A DNA stretch of 6,102 nt, from assembly GCA_018658605.1 (NCBI GenBank), contig JABHUV010000243.1, positions 1-6,102 of the forward strand, in the 5' to 3' direction. Positions 1 through 6,092 of this stretch are shown here, one piece after another. Every line of letters begins with the position of its first letter. The first letter of the stretch is position 1. The notes below the pieces were generated by a model that worked only from the letters and a program-made list of their open reading frames with translations, was not told the DNA's origin and ran no database searches. The position numbers and the translations under genes were made by a program. Origin of the DNA: Planctomycetaceae bacterium (GTDB lineage: Bacteria > Planctomycetota > Planctomycetia > Pirellulales > Pirellulaceae).

Positions 1-729
1 GCTGTTCACACACCAATTCAGGCAATCGATGAAATTGCGGCAAAGTACGTTCGGCCCAATAAGAATGCCAACAATGCAAAATATGCGGCCATGGTCGAAA
101 GCGTAGATGATGCGGTCGGGATGATTATGGAAACGCTCAGCAAAACTGGACTAGACAAACAAACCCTGGTAATATTTACCTCCGATAATGGGGGACTTAA
201 GGGCCCAACCGATAATAGCCCTTTACGCTCGGGAAAGGGCTACGCCTACGAAGGGGGCATCCGTGTTCCGTTGATCGTACGTTGGCCCGGCGTAATTGCC
301 CCTAGCTCGATCAGCAATGAACCTGTCAGCAGTGTAGATTATCTGCCAACCATAGCAGACGCTGTGGATTGCGACCTTCCCACCAACCATGAAATTGATG
401 GGGTGTCGCTTTTGAGCCTATGGAAATCCAAAGGGCGACAGTCACTCGATCGCAATGCCATTTATTGGCATTTCCCCCATTATCGTCATTCCCCTGGTCC
501 CTATTCAATCGTTCGTTCCGGTGATTGGAAGCTAATCAAGTGGTACGAAGGAGGTTTCGAACTTTACGATCTGAAAAATGATCTTTCGGAGACCAACAAT
601 TTGGCGGCTGCCATGGGCACCAAGGTCAAAGAACTCGACCGTCAACTCATGTCAGAAATGCAACGCATTGGCGCCAAAATCCCAAAACTTAATCCCAACT
701 ACATTAGTAAATCCAAACAAACAGATTAG
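1..729 (+). CDS. Sulfatase (arylsulfatase family), 3' part only
   Basis: The reading frame is open from base 1, so this is the last 242 residues of a longer protein whose start is outside the window. The family hydrolyses sulfate esters, in planctomycetes often those of sulfated polysaccharides, and most members are exported. Visible family signatures are VHTP at fragment residues 2-5, whose His is expected in the active site, FTSDNGG with the metal-binding Asp-Asn pair at 62-63, and the SGKG...YEGGIRVP block with its substrate-contacting Lys at about 79. The C-terminal subdomain follows, with WKLIKW and a FELYDLKNDLSETNNLA stretch typical of the end of these enzymes. The catalytic Cys/Ser (C/S-x-P-x-R) that becomes formylglycine would lie upstream and cannot be seen. 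The internal ATG at 91 is not the start, because conserved sulfatase sequence precedes it. Substrate is unknown. Confidence 0.95.
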   Translation, partial: AVHTPIQAIDEIAAKYVRPNKNANNAKYAAMVESVDDAVGMIMETLSKTGLDKQTLVIFTSDNGGLKGPTDNSPLRSGKGYAYEGGIRVPLIVRWPGVIAPSSISNEPVSSVDYLPTIADAVDCDLPTNHEIDGVSLLSLWKSKGRQSLDRNAIYWHFPHYRHSPGPYSIVRSGDWKLIKWYEGGFELYDLKNDLSETNNLAAAMGTKVKELDRQLMSEMQRIGAKIPKLNPNYISKSKQTD

Positions 730-749
730 CCCCAGCGCTGCTTAAATGG

Positions 750-1079
750 GTGAACCGTTTTATGAAAAAAAGAATATGGCTTAATCTAATGGCCGTCGGG
801 CTAGCAATTTTGGCAATTTTTGCCACCATCCTCGGTGGTATGATATTGGCCTTCGACAATTCGCTCTGGCCCATAGATGGTTATGTTCTCTATGTTGGGC
901 AAATTTCCCATGTTCTTGTGATACCAACGAGTATTTTGGCTTTTTTAGGAAACTCCATCGCGTCGCCCAGAGGCCATACGGCATGGTTGATCACGCAAGC
1001 CCTAATATCTATTTTGGCGACTACCGCCCTAATCCTCACGTATCAAGGAATGTTCGTTTACGGTTGGTGGCCCTCATGA
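750..1079 (+). CDS. Small three-helix membrane protein, function unknown
   Basis: This 109-residue protein is not recognised as a named family. It has a short basic N-terminus (MNRFMKKR) and three hydrophobic segments at about residues 10-33, 45-68 and 79-103, ending in the aromatic tail GWWPS. It is most likely an inner-membrane protein. The frame can start at GTG 750 or at ATG 762, four codons later; neither has a clear Shine-Dalgarno sequence, and the ATG would still keep the basic residues before helix 1. It begins 20 bases after the sulfatase stop codon on the same strand, so the two may be co-transcribed, but nothing in the sequence ties it to sulfatase function. The hydrophobic pattern supports a real gene; the role is open. 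Confidence 0.7.
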   Translation: MNRFMKKRIWLNLMAVGLAILAIFATILGGMILAFDNSLWPIDGYVLYVGQISHVLVIPTSILAFLGNSIASPRGHTAWLITQALISILATTALILTYQGMFVYGWWPS

Positions 1080-1155
1080 CGACGCGTTTAACGGACCTAT
1101 GAAGGGGCGTTGCGAGGTTGGTGAAGAGGACATGACAGAATGAATCGCAATAAGC

Positions 1156-2067
1156 CTAATACCTCAATTCCCTCAGAACGCGAGTTTGATTTGGATCATC
1201 GGAGCGTTGCAAAGCGGCACGTAACACGCCGATTTGATCGCTCCGCATATCGCTGAGTCGACTAGTCCGAAGATTGTCGTCATTTAAATGCCAATCATCG
1301 TTTCTCATAACGGAATCTTGTATAACGAGCACGTACATCTCCCTATCGAGTTCAAAAATCACGAAAGAGAACTTGCACATAGAAAACGGGTCGACTTTGT
1401 GCAGTCGCCCGCTAACAACCGTGACTAGAGACGCATTCCCCCAGTTCCTTGAATTCACAGCGCTGCGGAAGGTTTCGCTGAGCTTATCTCGGAGTTGCTC
1501 AGTTAACTCAGAATAATCAAGCATCCTGGCTATTCTTTCTGCCTCCTCAGTATCTCCCCCGTTTTCCGTCGCATACTTCGCTGCGGCAAATATTAAATCC
1601 TCGACAAATTTGGCATCGGGCATCAAGCTTATAAATGCCGCCTCGTCATCCGCGACAATTGTGTTAAAAACGGTTTTGCCCAGTGCCTCAGGCGATGATT
1701 GATCAATACCGTCATCCCAGTATGCAAACACCAATATTGCCGCCAGCAGGATGACGCCCAACACCACCAGGACACCACAACCCGCAGACGCAAAAATAAT
1801 TAGTTTCTTTTTACTAGCGGCAGGACGTCGTGACTTCGTCGACGCGTTGGGGTCAAGACCAGGAATCGTCGGAAAGTTTTTTCCGGTATGTGCTCCCTCA
1901 GGTTTTATCGGCGGAGGAAGTGGCGGGGCCGAAGGAACCGCCAGCGGATCTGGTTGAATCATTACAATCTGTTGACAGCCACCACATTTGCCCTGGTTGC
2001 CAGCCGCAGCAGCAGGAAAATTCATCTGCCTATTGCAGTGCGGACAGGTGACATCGATAGTGGACAT
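1156..2067 (-). CDS. Zinc-ribbon, single-TM protein with exported C-terminal domain
   Basis: The 303-residue protein has four parts. Residues 8-31 form a zinc-ribbon-like knuckle pair, CPHC and CGGC (Cys8, Cys11, Cys28, Cys31). Residues 40-56 are a proline-rich linker, continuing as a polar stretch with a basic patch (SKSRR...SKKK, about 77-88). A strong membrane helix spans about 89-116. Residues 117-303 are a hydrophilic acidic domain of mixed helix and strand character, containing a VADDEAAFISLMP segment and a probable beta-rich end. The basic patch before the helix predicts the ribbon in the cytoplasm and the C-terminal domain outside. N-terminal ribbons joined by a low-complexity linker to one TM helix are common in planctomycete proteins of unknown role. 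Start is ATG on the minus strand at 2065-2067 with no obvious Shine-Dalgarno; stop is TAG. It converges with the 109-residue gene, 76 bases apart. A ligand or sensory role is possible but not shown. Confidence 0.88.
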   Translation of the reverse strand: MSTIDVTCPHCNRQMNFPAAAAGNQGKCGGCQQIVMIQPDPLAVPSAPPLPPPIKPEGAHTGKNFPTIPGLDPNASTKSRRPAASKKKLIIFASAGCGVLVVLGVILLAAILVFAYWDDGIDQSSPEALGKTVFNTIVADDEAAFISLMPDAKFVEDLIFAAAKYATENGGDTEEAERIARMLDYSELTEQLRDKLSETFRSAVNSRNWGNASLVTVVSGRLHKVDPFSMCKFSFVIFELDREMYVLVIQDSVMRNDDWHLNDDNLRTSRLSDMRSDQIGVLRAALQRSDDPNQTRVLRELRY

Positions 2068-2264
2068 GATTTATCATCGCGTTTGGGTGGATTGGCGTTA
2101 CTTATAAATATACTCAATATTTGTTGCCATCGCCCGACAGAAAACGATTTTTTCAATTCAAATAAGTGGGCCTAGGGGTGATGTTCCATATAGTGAGGAT
2201 ACGACCCCCCGCCTAACGAAGCACTGCGTGTTGTGATTTGGTAAGCTGGTCGAAGGTGGCCTCG
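2068..2264. other. Divergent intergenic spacer, AT-rich centre
   Basis: This 197-base gap lies between the start of the zinc-ribbon gene (minus strand) and the small ORF on the plus strand, so it should hold the promoter of the zinc-ribbon gene. Bases 2098-2165 are clearly AT-rich, with runs such as TTATAAATATACTC and a T6 run, unlike the GC-rich stretch that follows (2168-2213, containing CCCCCC). I could not assign a convincing -35/-10 pair. GGGGT at 2175-2179 can pair with ACCCC at 2204-2208 across a 25-base loop, which is too weak to call a terminator. Confidence 0.5.
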
Positions 2265-2495
2265 ATGGGATTGCGTTTGACAAATTATCCCGCGTCAAAG
2301 GTCTTGCACCGAGCGGTACAACACTTGTATAAAACATTTAAGGACATGGCGTTTCATGACGAAATAACTTCAGTATTCAAGAGCCGCCAGTTCCATATGA
2401 CCACAAGTAATACCGAGACGTGGGAAGCCACTCTAGACGGGGACAGAGTGAAAATGAAGATTGACCATCAATCCAGGTTGTCGCGTGTCGAATGA
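2265..2495 (+). CDS. Small hypothetical ORF, doubtful
   Basis: The frame is open from after a TAA at 2214-2216 to the TGA ending at 2495. It can start at TTG 2238 (85 residues, no ribosome binding site) or ATG 2265 (76 residues). I prefer the ATG because GAAGG at 2252-2256 lies 8 bases ahead of it. The product is hydrophilic and soluble, with no signal peptide or membrane segment; it starts MGLRLTNYP, has a likely helix (about LHRAVQHLYKTF), and then a polar tail with a possible strand pair (TWEATLDGDRVKMKI). I recognise no family. It ends 52 bases before the redox fusion gene on the same strand. The alternating pattern of the tail looks protein-like, but chance or a decayed gene remnant is quite possible. 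Confidence 0.35.
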   Translation: MGLRLTNYPASKVLHRAVQHLYKTFKDMAFHDEITSVFKSRQFHMTTSNTETWEATLDGDRVKMKIDHQSRLSRVE

Positions 2496-2547
2496 TCCAA
2501 TTTGCTGATCTTATTTTTCAATCCTTTATCCGTCGAAAGTCACTAAC

Positions 2548-4278
2548 ATGAAATTATTGATTGCTTCACTGGCAATTCTTGCTTGCTTTCCGCTGTCCGT
2601 CTTACAGGCTGAAGATACGTCGCGAGCCGATTTAGTAGGCCGTCAAATCCCCAATTTCGTCTTGCCATCGGTTACGGGCAAAGAAATTGCTTTGTCCGAT
2701 TTTCCTGAAGTGGATTTTCTGGTTATCGTTTTTCTTGGTACGGAGTGCCCCATCGGAAACAGCTATATTCCTCAGCTGAATGAGTTGAGCCAAAAGTATG
2801 CTAAACAAAACGTAAAGTTTGCCGTCATCAATGCCAATCTGGCCGATTCCCCCGAAGAGATCAAAAAGCACGCATTGGAATACAAGTTACGATTGCTTGT
2901 ATTGATGGATAAAGACCAGGTATCTCTCGACATCTTTGGAGCCACGCGAACACCGGAAGCGTTTATTCTTGATCGCCGCCGTAACATTCGTTACGTCGGT
3001 CGCATCGATGACCGCATCGGCTACCGATTCAAACGAGAACAAGCTCGTCGGTCGGATCTGGAAGAAGCTCTGAAGCAACTAATCGCCGGAGAAACTCCTG
3101 CTGTCAGTGCAACGGAAACAGAAGGTTGCCTGATCACTCGCAAACATACCATTGATGGATCAAAGGAGGTTACTTATGCGAGCCACATTGCAAAGCTGCT
3201 CCAAACGCGTTGTCAGAATTGCCATCGTCCCAATACTGCGGCACCATTTTCGTTGTTAACGTACGATGATGCTCGTAACTGGTCACAAATGATTAAAGAG
3301 ACTGTCCTCACACGGCGCATGCCGCCGTGGAATGCTGATCCGCGATTTGGCAAATTTGAAAACGCCCTCCATATGAGTCCCAAGGAGATCACCCTTCTGA
3401 CGTCATGGATCGACGCTGGCATGCCTAAAGGCGAGGAAGACAAAATCCCGCCAACTCCGGAATATTCAGCCGGCTGGCAAATTGGTGTGCCGGATCACGT
3501 CTTCAAAATGCCCCGCACTTACAAAATTCAGGCAACCGGTACGGTGGTATATCAGTACTTTGTCACCCCAACAAACTTCAAAGAAGATGTCTGGATTCAG
3601 GCAGCCGAGGCTCGCCCGGGAAACTGGAAAGCTGTCCACCACATCATCGTTTATCACCGACCAAAAAGTAGCAATCAAACTCGCCGACTTGAAAGCCTCG
3701 GAGGATTTGCACCGGGAGAGGAACCAACCATGTTTCCTGAAGGCGTAGGTATCAGGTTACCAGCGGGACATGAACTGGTTTGGCAACTGCATTACACACC
3801 TACCGGCAAGGAAGAAATTGACCAAAGTGAATTCGCTGTAAAATTTTGCAAAGAACGTCCAACGCATGTTGCTCGTCAGGATGCCGCTCTCAATTTTGCG
3901 TTTCGTATTCCACCGGAAACCTCTCGGCACAAAGTAGTCGCCAGTCGGACCATCAATGCTGACTCCGAACTGCTCGCGATGATGCCTCACATGCATGTAC
4001 GGGGCAAAGAATTCAAATACCTGGCGAAATTCCCCGATGGCAGCCAACGAACGCTCCTCAGCGTGCCGTTTTACGATTTCAACTGGCAACATGAATACCG
4101 GTTTGCCAAACCAGTTTATCTCCCTAAAGGTACGGTGATTGAGTGTACAGCACACTTTGATAACTCACAGGAGAACCCAGCTAATCCAGAACCAAGCAAA
4201 TGGGTTACCTGGGGCGATCAAACTTGGGAAGAAATGATGATTGGCTTTTTCACCGTCATCCCGGCACGCGAGCGATAA
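2548..4278 (+). CDS. Exported redoxin–cytochrome c–copper monooxygenase-like fusion
   Basis: This 576-residue protein has a Sec-type signal peptide (residues 1-21, cleavage probably after LQA) and three modules. The first, about 28-180, is a thioredoxin-fold redoxin with one active-site Cys in GTECPIG (Cys67), the TRTPEAFI cis-proline loop at 133-140 and no CxxC. The second, about 208-295, is a cytochrome c-type domain with CQNCH (Cys222, Cys225, His226) binding one heme and RRMPPW offering Met258 as possible axial ligand. The third, about 310-576, resembles the copper type II monooxygenase (PHM/DBH) fold: His364-His365 and His415 match the first copper site, HMH (His481, His483) and Met563 or Met564 match the second. 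Known family members hydroxylate substrates using copper and reductant. Here the heme and redoxin domains may feed electrons to copper, which is inference. Start ATG 2548 has a weak GAAAG upstream and directly precedes the signal peptide. Substrate is unknown. Confidence 0.93.
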   Translation: MKLLIASLAILACFPLSVLQAEDTSRADLVGRQIPNFVLPSVTGKEIALSDFPEVDFLVIVFLGTECPIGNSYIPQLNELSQKYAKQNVKFAVINANLADSPEEIKKHALEYKLRLLVLMDKDQVSLDIFGATRTPEAFILDRRRNIRYVGRIDDRIGYRFKREQARRSDLEEALKQLIAGETPAVSATETEGCLITRKHTIDGSKEVTYASHIAKLLQTRCQNCHRPNTAAPFSLLTYDDARNWSQMIKETVLTRRMPPWNADPRFGKFENALHMSPKEITLLTSWIDAGMPKGEEDKIPPTPEYSAGWQIGVPDHVFKMPRTYKIQATGTVVYQYFVTPTNFKEDVWIQAAEARPGNWKAVHHIIVYHRPKSSNQTRRLESLGGFAPGEEPTMFPEGVGIRLPAGHELVWQLHYTPTGKEEIDQSEFAVKFCKERPTHVARQDAALNFAFRIPPETSRHKVVASRTINADSELLAMMPHMHVRGKEFKYLAKFPDGSQRTLLSVPFYDFNWQHEYRFAKPVYLPKGTVIECTAHFDNSQENPANPEPSKWVTWGDQTWEEMMIGFFTVIPARER

Positions 4279-4290
4279 CCTCCCAATTTG

Positions 4291-4310
4291 CAATTCTGAC
4301 TCCCGAATTG
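4291..4310 (+). terminator. Weak hairpin after the redox fusion gene
   Basis: CAATTC and GAATTG form a perfect 6-base-pair stem with an 8-base loop, 12 bases after the stop codon. The stem is AT-rich and no T-tract follows, so it is at best a weak terminator or an mRNA 3'-end stabiliser. Confidence 0.25.
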
Positions 4311-4351
4311 AGGGCGCCGAGTGGTTATACTGTCGTTTATAATGACGACTA

Positions 4352-4382
4352 GCTCCCATTTTCCGTGCCCGGCGGCCCGGTG
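4352..4382 (+). repeat. Dispersed intergenic repeat, copy 1
   Basis: The segment shares four identical blocks in order with 5919-5951: GCTCCC, ATTTTCC, TGCCC and GCGGCCCGGTG. The two copies differ by two substitutions and a 2-base insertion (CT) in copy 2. The GC-rich half contains CCGG...CCGG and could fold into a small hairpin. It lies 73 bases downstream of the redox fusion gene. Orientation is the same as copy 2. Confidence 0.75.
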
Positions 4383-4568
4383 TTCTGACTGTTTACTCTT
4401 GTTGCACCACGTCTCAGTCGCTACTGTTTGGTCACTGTAAAGTAACTCACTGTGTTGTGAAACTGAGATGCCTAGTGAGTATTAAAAAGACATTTGGACA
4501 GAGTTGGGAGTTTTATCCAGACAGTTGATATTACGTCGCGCACCATCAGAAAGTTTTCGAGATTCGTC

Positions 4569-5072
4569 ATGCCTGTTATCGAAATTGAGACACGTATCAA
4601 TGCTACGATCCAGATCGTATTTGATCTTTCTAGGAGCATTGACTTACATGTCGAGTCGACGGCAGAGACTAAAGAAGAAGCAGTTGCCGGATGCACTAGT
4701 GGCCTTATTGGTCTTGGTGAAGATGTCACATGGGAAGCGACTCACTTTGGTGTGAGACAGCGACTGACAACGGAGATTACGCAATTCGACGCGCCACATC
4801 ACTTCCGTGATTCTATGGTTTCAGGCGCATTTCGGAGATTCGATCATGATCATCATTTTACTTTCGACGACGGACGGGTGTTGATGAAGGACACGTTTGA
4901 CTACACCTCGCCACTTGGACTACTTGGGCGGCTTGCAGACGGTATGTTTCTTAAGTGTTACATGACCCGACTTCTTAAAATACGCAATCAACTTATCAAG
5001 TCGGTTGCAGAATCTGGCAAAGCAGAGCAATTCCTAAGAGGTAAACGACAAGACGGCAGTGCGGTGGGTTAA
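4569..5072 (+). CDS. SRPBCC family (START-like fold) ligand-binding protein
   Basis: This 167-residue soluble protein matches the SRPBCC group often annotated as a cell-division-inhibitor-like or ligand-binding protein (COG4276-like). Family hallmarks in order are VFDLSRSIDLHVEST (about 18-31), GLIGLGEDVTWEATHFGVRQRLT (45-67), MVSGAFRRFDHDHHF (83-97) and FDYTSPLGLLGRLADGMFL (110-128), then a long C-terminal helix. The fold makes a deep hydrophobic cavity for a small ligand; no reaction has been established for this group, so the molecular role is unknown. No signal peptide or membrane segment is present, so it should be cytoplasmic. The frame stays open upstream to TTG 4494, but family similarity begins at MPVIEIETRI, so ATG 4569 is chosen although its ribosome binding site is weak. 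The last residues (about 155-167) are unconserved tail. It may share a transcript with the six-helix gene 136 bases downstream. Confidence 0.92.
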   Translation: MPVIEIETRINATIQIVFDLSRSIDLHVESTAETKEEAVAGCTSGLIGLGEDVTWEATHFGVRQRLTTEITQFDAPHHFRDSMVSGAFRRFDHDHHFTFDDGRVLMKDTFDYTSPLGLLGRLADGMFLKCYMTRLLKIRNQLIKSVAESGKAEQFLRGKRQDGSAVG

Positions 5073-5194
5073 GCTGAGGCGTAGAGTTCTCAATCGCTTT
5101 GATGAGGCGCTGTCGGTTGTGATGATGAAAATATTGACTTGGGCAAAACTTGAAAAGGTGAAACGTTTGTTTGACTGGTTTTGATACGAATAAC

Positions 5195-5199
5195 AGGAG
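5195..5199 (+). promoter_or_regulatory. Shine-Dalgarno sequence deciding a GTG start
   Basis: AGGAG lies 9 bases before GTG 5209. It is the clearest ribosome binding site in the window and favours the GTG over the in-frame ATG at 5278, which is preceded only by a GGGG run directly abutting the start codon. Confidence 0.7.
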
Positions 5200-5208
5200 C
5201 ACCATAAC

Positions 5209-5901
5209 GTGACTACAAGGAACGCTTCAGCGGGGAGTAGGTGCTCCCTTAGCGACGCCACAAGAGAAGAAACGGGGATGCCATCACATCAACAACTGCC
5301 AAAAAAACTATCCATTGGAATCGCGATGGTGTTCATGGCAAATCTTATCCCGCTTATTCTGTTATTGGTGGTCGCGGGTGGTCATTGGCGGCCACACTGG
5401 TGGCCAGAAATACTTCTGGCGATTCACGCGTTACTCAACATTACCGGCTGCCTTTTATGTCTAACGGCACGCCGTGTGGTCAAGGGGACCGTCTATCTCT
5501 TCATCTCCATTGTCACGAGCACCAGCCTGCTGTTTATCGTTGGGCTGGTCATCCTGTTACGGGTTCCGGCCAGTGCGAGCGTGGCGGCCTGCCTTTCGCT
5601 CCTACCTTCAACTTTATTCTTTATCATGTTCCTTCGCCGAATTGCGGTGTATCTGAAAAGGGCAGATTTGCGTGTACTTGCTGGCAGCATGATATTCCCC
5701 GCCGTTTTGGGTTTGATTTTTGCAGTGACTGCCATCGTGCCTTTCATAAATCTGTTGACAATTCCAATAACGACGATGTTCCTATGTATAACTTATGCAC
5801 TTTTCCTTCTACTCACGTATCGTACATACCGCGCAGTAGTTGAAATGGACAATCGAACTGCTGATGATGACGTCGCGTCTCAGATGGAGCAGCACCTTTA
5901 A
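5209..5901 (+). CDS. Six-helix integral membrane protein, function unknown
   Basis: This 230-residue protein has a hydrophilic N-terminal stretch of about 34 residues followed by six hydrophobic segments at about 35-57, 66-86, 92-117, 123-145, 157-180 and 185-204, and a polar acidic tail (about 211-230, including RTADDDVASQ). Positive residues cluster in the loops after helices 2 and 4 (ARRVVKG; LRRIAVYLKRADLR), which places both loops and both termini in the cytoplasm. No transporter, enzyme or sensor motif is recognisable. The GTG start at 5209 is supported by AGGAG upstream; starting at ATG 5278 instead would remove 23 residues without affecting any helix. It follows the SRPBCC gene on the same strand. 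The helix pattern and the ribosome binding site make it very likely a real gene; its job cannot be read from the sequence. Confidence 0.82.
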   Translation: MTTRNASAGSRCSLSDATREETGMPSHQQLPKKLSIGIAMVFMANLIPLILLLVVAGGHWRPHWWPEILLAIHALLNITGCLLCLTARRVVKGTVYLFISIVTSTSLLFIVGLVILLRVPASASVAACLSLLPSTLFFIMFLRRIAVYLKRADLRVLAGSMIFPAVLGLIFAVTAIVPFINLLTIPITTMFLCITYALFLLLTYRTYRAVVEMDNRTADDDVASQMEQHL

Positions 5902-5918
5902 CTATGCCCAGTTCCGCT

Positions 5919-5951
5919 GCTCCCCTATTTTCCTTGCCCAGCGGCCCGGTG
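5919..5951 (+). repeat. Dispersed intergenic repeat, copy 2
   Basis: This is the second copy of the element at 4352-4382, in the same orientation, starting 17 bases after the stop of the six-helix gene. Here TCCCCTA (5921-5927) can also pair with TAGGGGA (5958-5964), enclosing the conserved GC-rich core in a 30-base loop. Copy 1 lacks that outer stem. Confidence 0.75.
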
Positions 5952-6032
5952 GTGGGGTAGGGGAACTACGAACACATGAGCAGGGGTTGGGTGTGGGATG
6001 ACTACGGCACTAATCCAATAGCTAAAAAAAGG

Positions 6033-6042
6033 GGTCACGACC
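6033..6042. repeat. Short palindrome next to an A7 run
   Basis: GGTC and GACC are inverted around AC, flanked by GGGG on the right and by seven A's (6024-6030) on the left. Read on the minus strand it is a GC-rich palindrome followed by T7, which resembles a terminator, but the 2-base loop leaves only a three-pair stem. Confidence 0.3.
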
Positions 6043-6071
6043 GGGGCGTTGCTGCCTCGGATGATGACCTT

Positions 6072-6092
6072 CAATCCGCCAAAGGCGGATTG
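6072..6092. terminator. Perfect 9-bp hairpin near the right edge
   Basis: CAATCCGCC and GGCGGATTG are perfectly complementary with a 3-base AAA loop, the strongest stem in the window. No T-run follows on either strand. It may end transcription of a gene beyond the right edge reading leftwards, or be one unit of a dispersed palindromic repeat. Which applies cannot be told from this window. Confidence 0.4.

Larger units (their letters stand above)
4279..4568. other. Intergenic region with several repeats
   Basis: No convincing coding sequence lies in these 290 bases. Just after the redox fusion gene, CAATTC at 4291-4296 pairs with GAATTG at 4305-4310 (8-base loop), a modest hairpin without a T-run. 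GTCGT/ACGAC flank TTTATAATG around 4332-4349. A dispersed repeat copy sits at 4352-4382. Further on, TCTCAG (4412-4417) is inverted as CTGAGA (4463-4468), TCACTGT occurs twice (4432-4438, 4447-4453) and ACTCAC (4445-4450) is inverted as GTGAGT (4475-4480). A possible promoter for the SRPBCC gene is TTGTGA at 4455-4460 with TATTAA at 4480-4485, but the 19-base spacing is poor and I would not rely on it. Confidence 0.55.

Noticed and set aside
1080..1155. Possible 13-codon peptide and terminator between the convergent genes
   Set aside because: The peptide MKGRCEVGEDMTE is too short to judge, and I found no stem with a T-run in the 76-base gap.
2211..2217. GCCTAAC resembling the first core site of an integron attC, with GTTGGGT at 5985-5991 as a possible opposite core site
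   Set aside because: No matching partner lies at attC distance from 2211, the spacers do not fold as attC, and the genes are not cassette-like. The 7-base matches are expected by chance.
2584..2586. Cys13 of the redox fusion signal peptide as a lipoprotein attachment site
   Set aside because: The residues before it (ILA) fit the lipobox poorly and the hydrophobic core continues past the Cys, so cleavage after LQA at residue 21 fits better.
3757..4155. Long minus-strand open frame (132 codons) inside the redox fusion gene
   Set aside because: It is a shadow of the plus-strand gene, whose frame contains the conserved copper-site motifs in this interval.
4494..4568. N-terminal extension of the SRPBCC protein from TTG 4494
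   Set aside because: The 25 extra residues match nothing in the family, TTG has no ribosome binding site, and the known family N-terminus begins at the ATG at 4569.
5059..5184. A 41-codon plus-strand frame (GTG 5059) overlapping the end of the SRPBCC gene, ending in the amphipathic stretch MMKILTWAKLEKVKRLFDWF
   Set aside because: There is no ribosome binding site at GTG 5059 or ATG 5122, the length is within chance expectation, and the position is the spacer before a gene with its own strong site. The basic amphipathic ending is curious but not enough to call a gene.
5385..5843. 152-codon plus-strand frame overlapping the six-helix membrane protein
   Set aside because: Its translation is rich in Cys, His and Ser with no domain pattern, while the other frame gives six regular membrane helices and has a good ribosome binding site.
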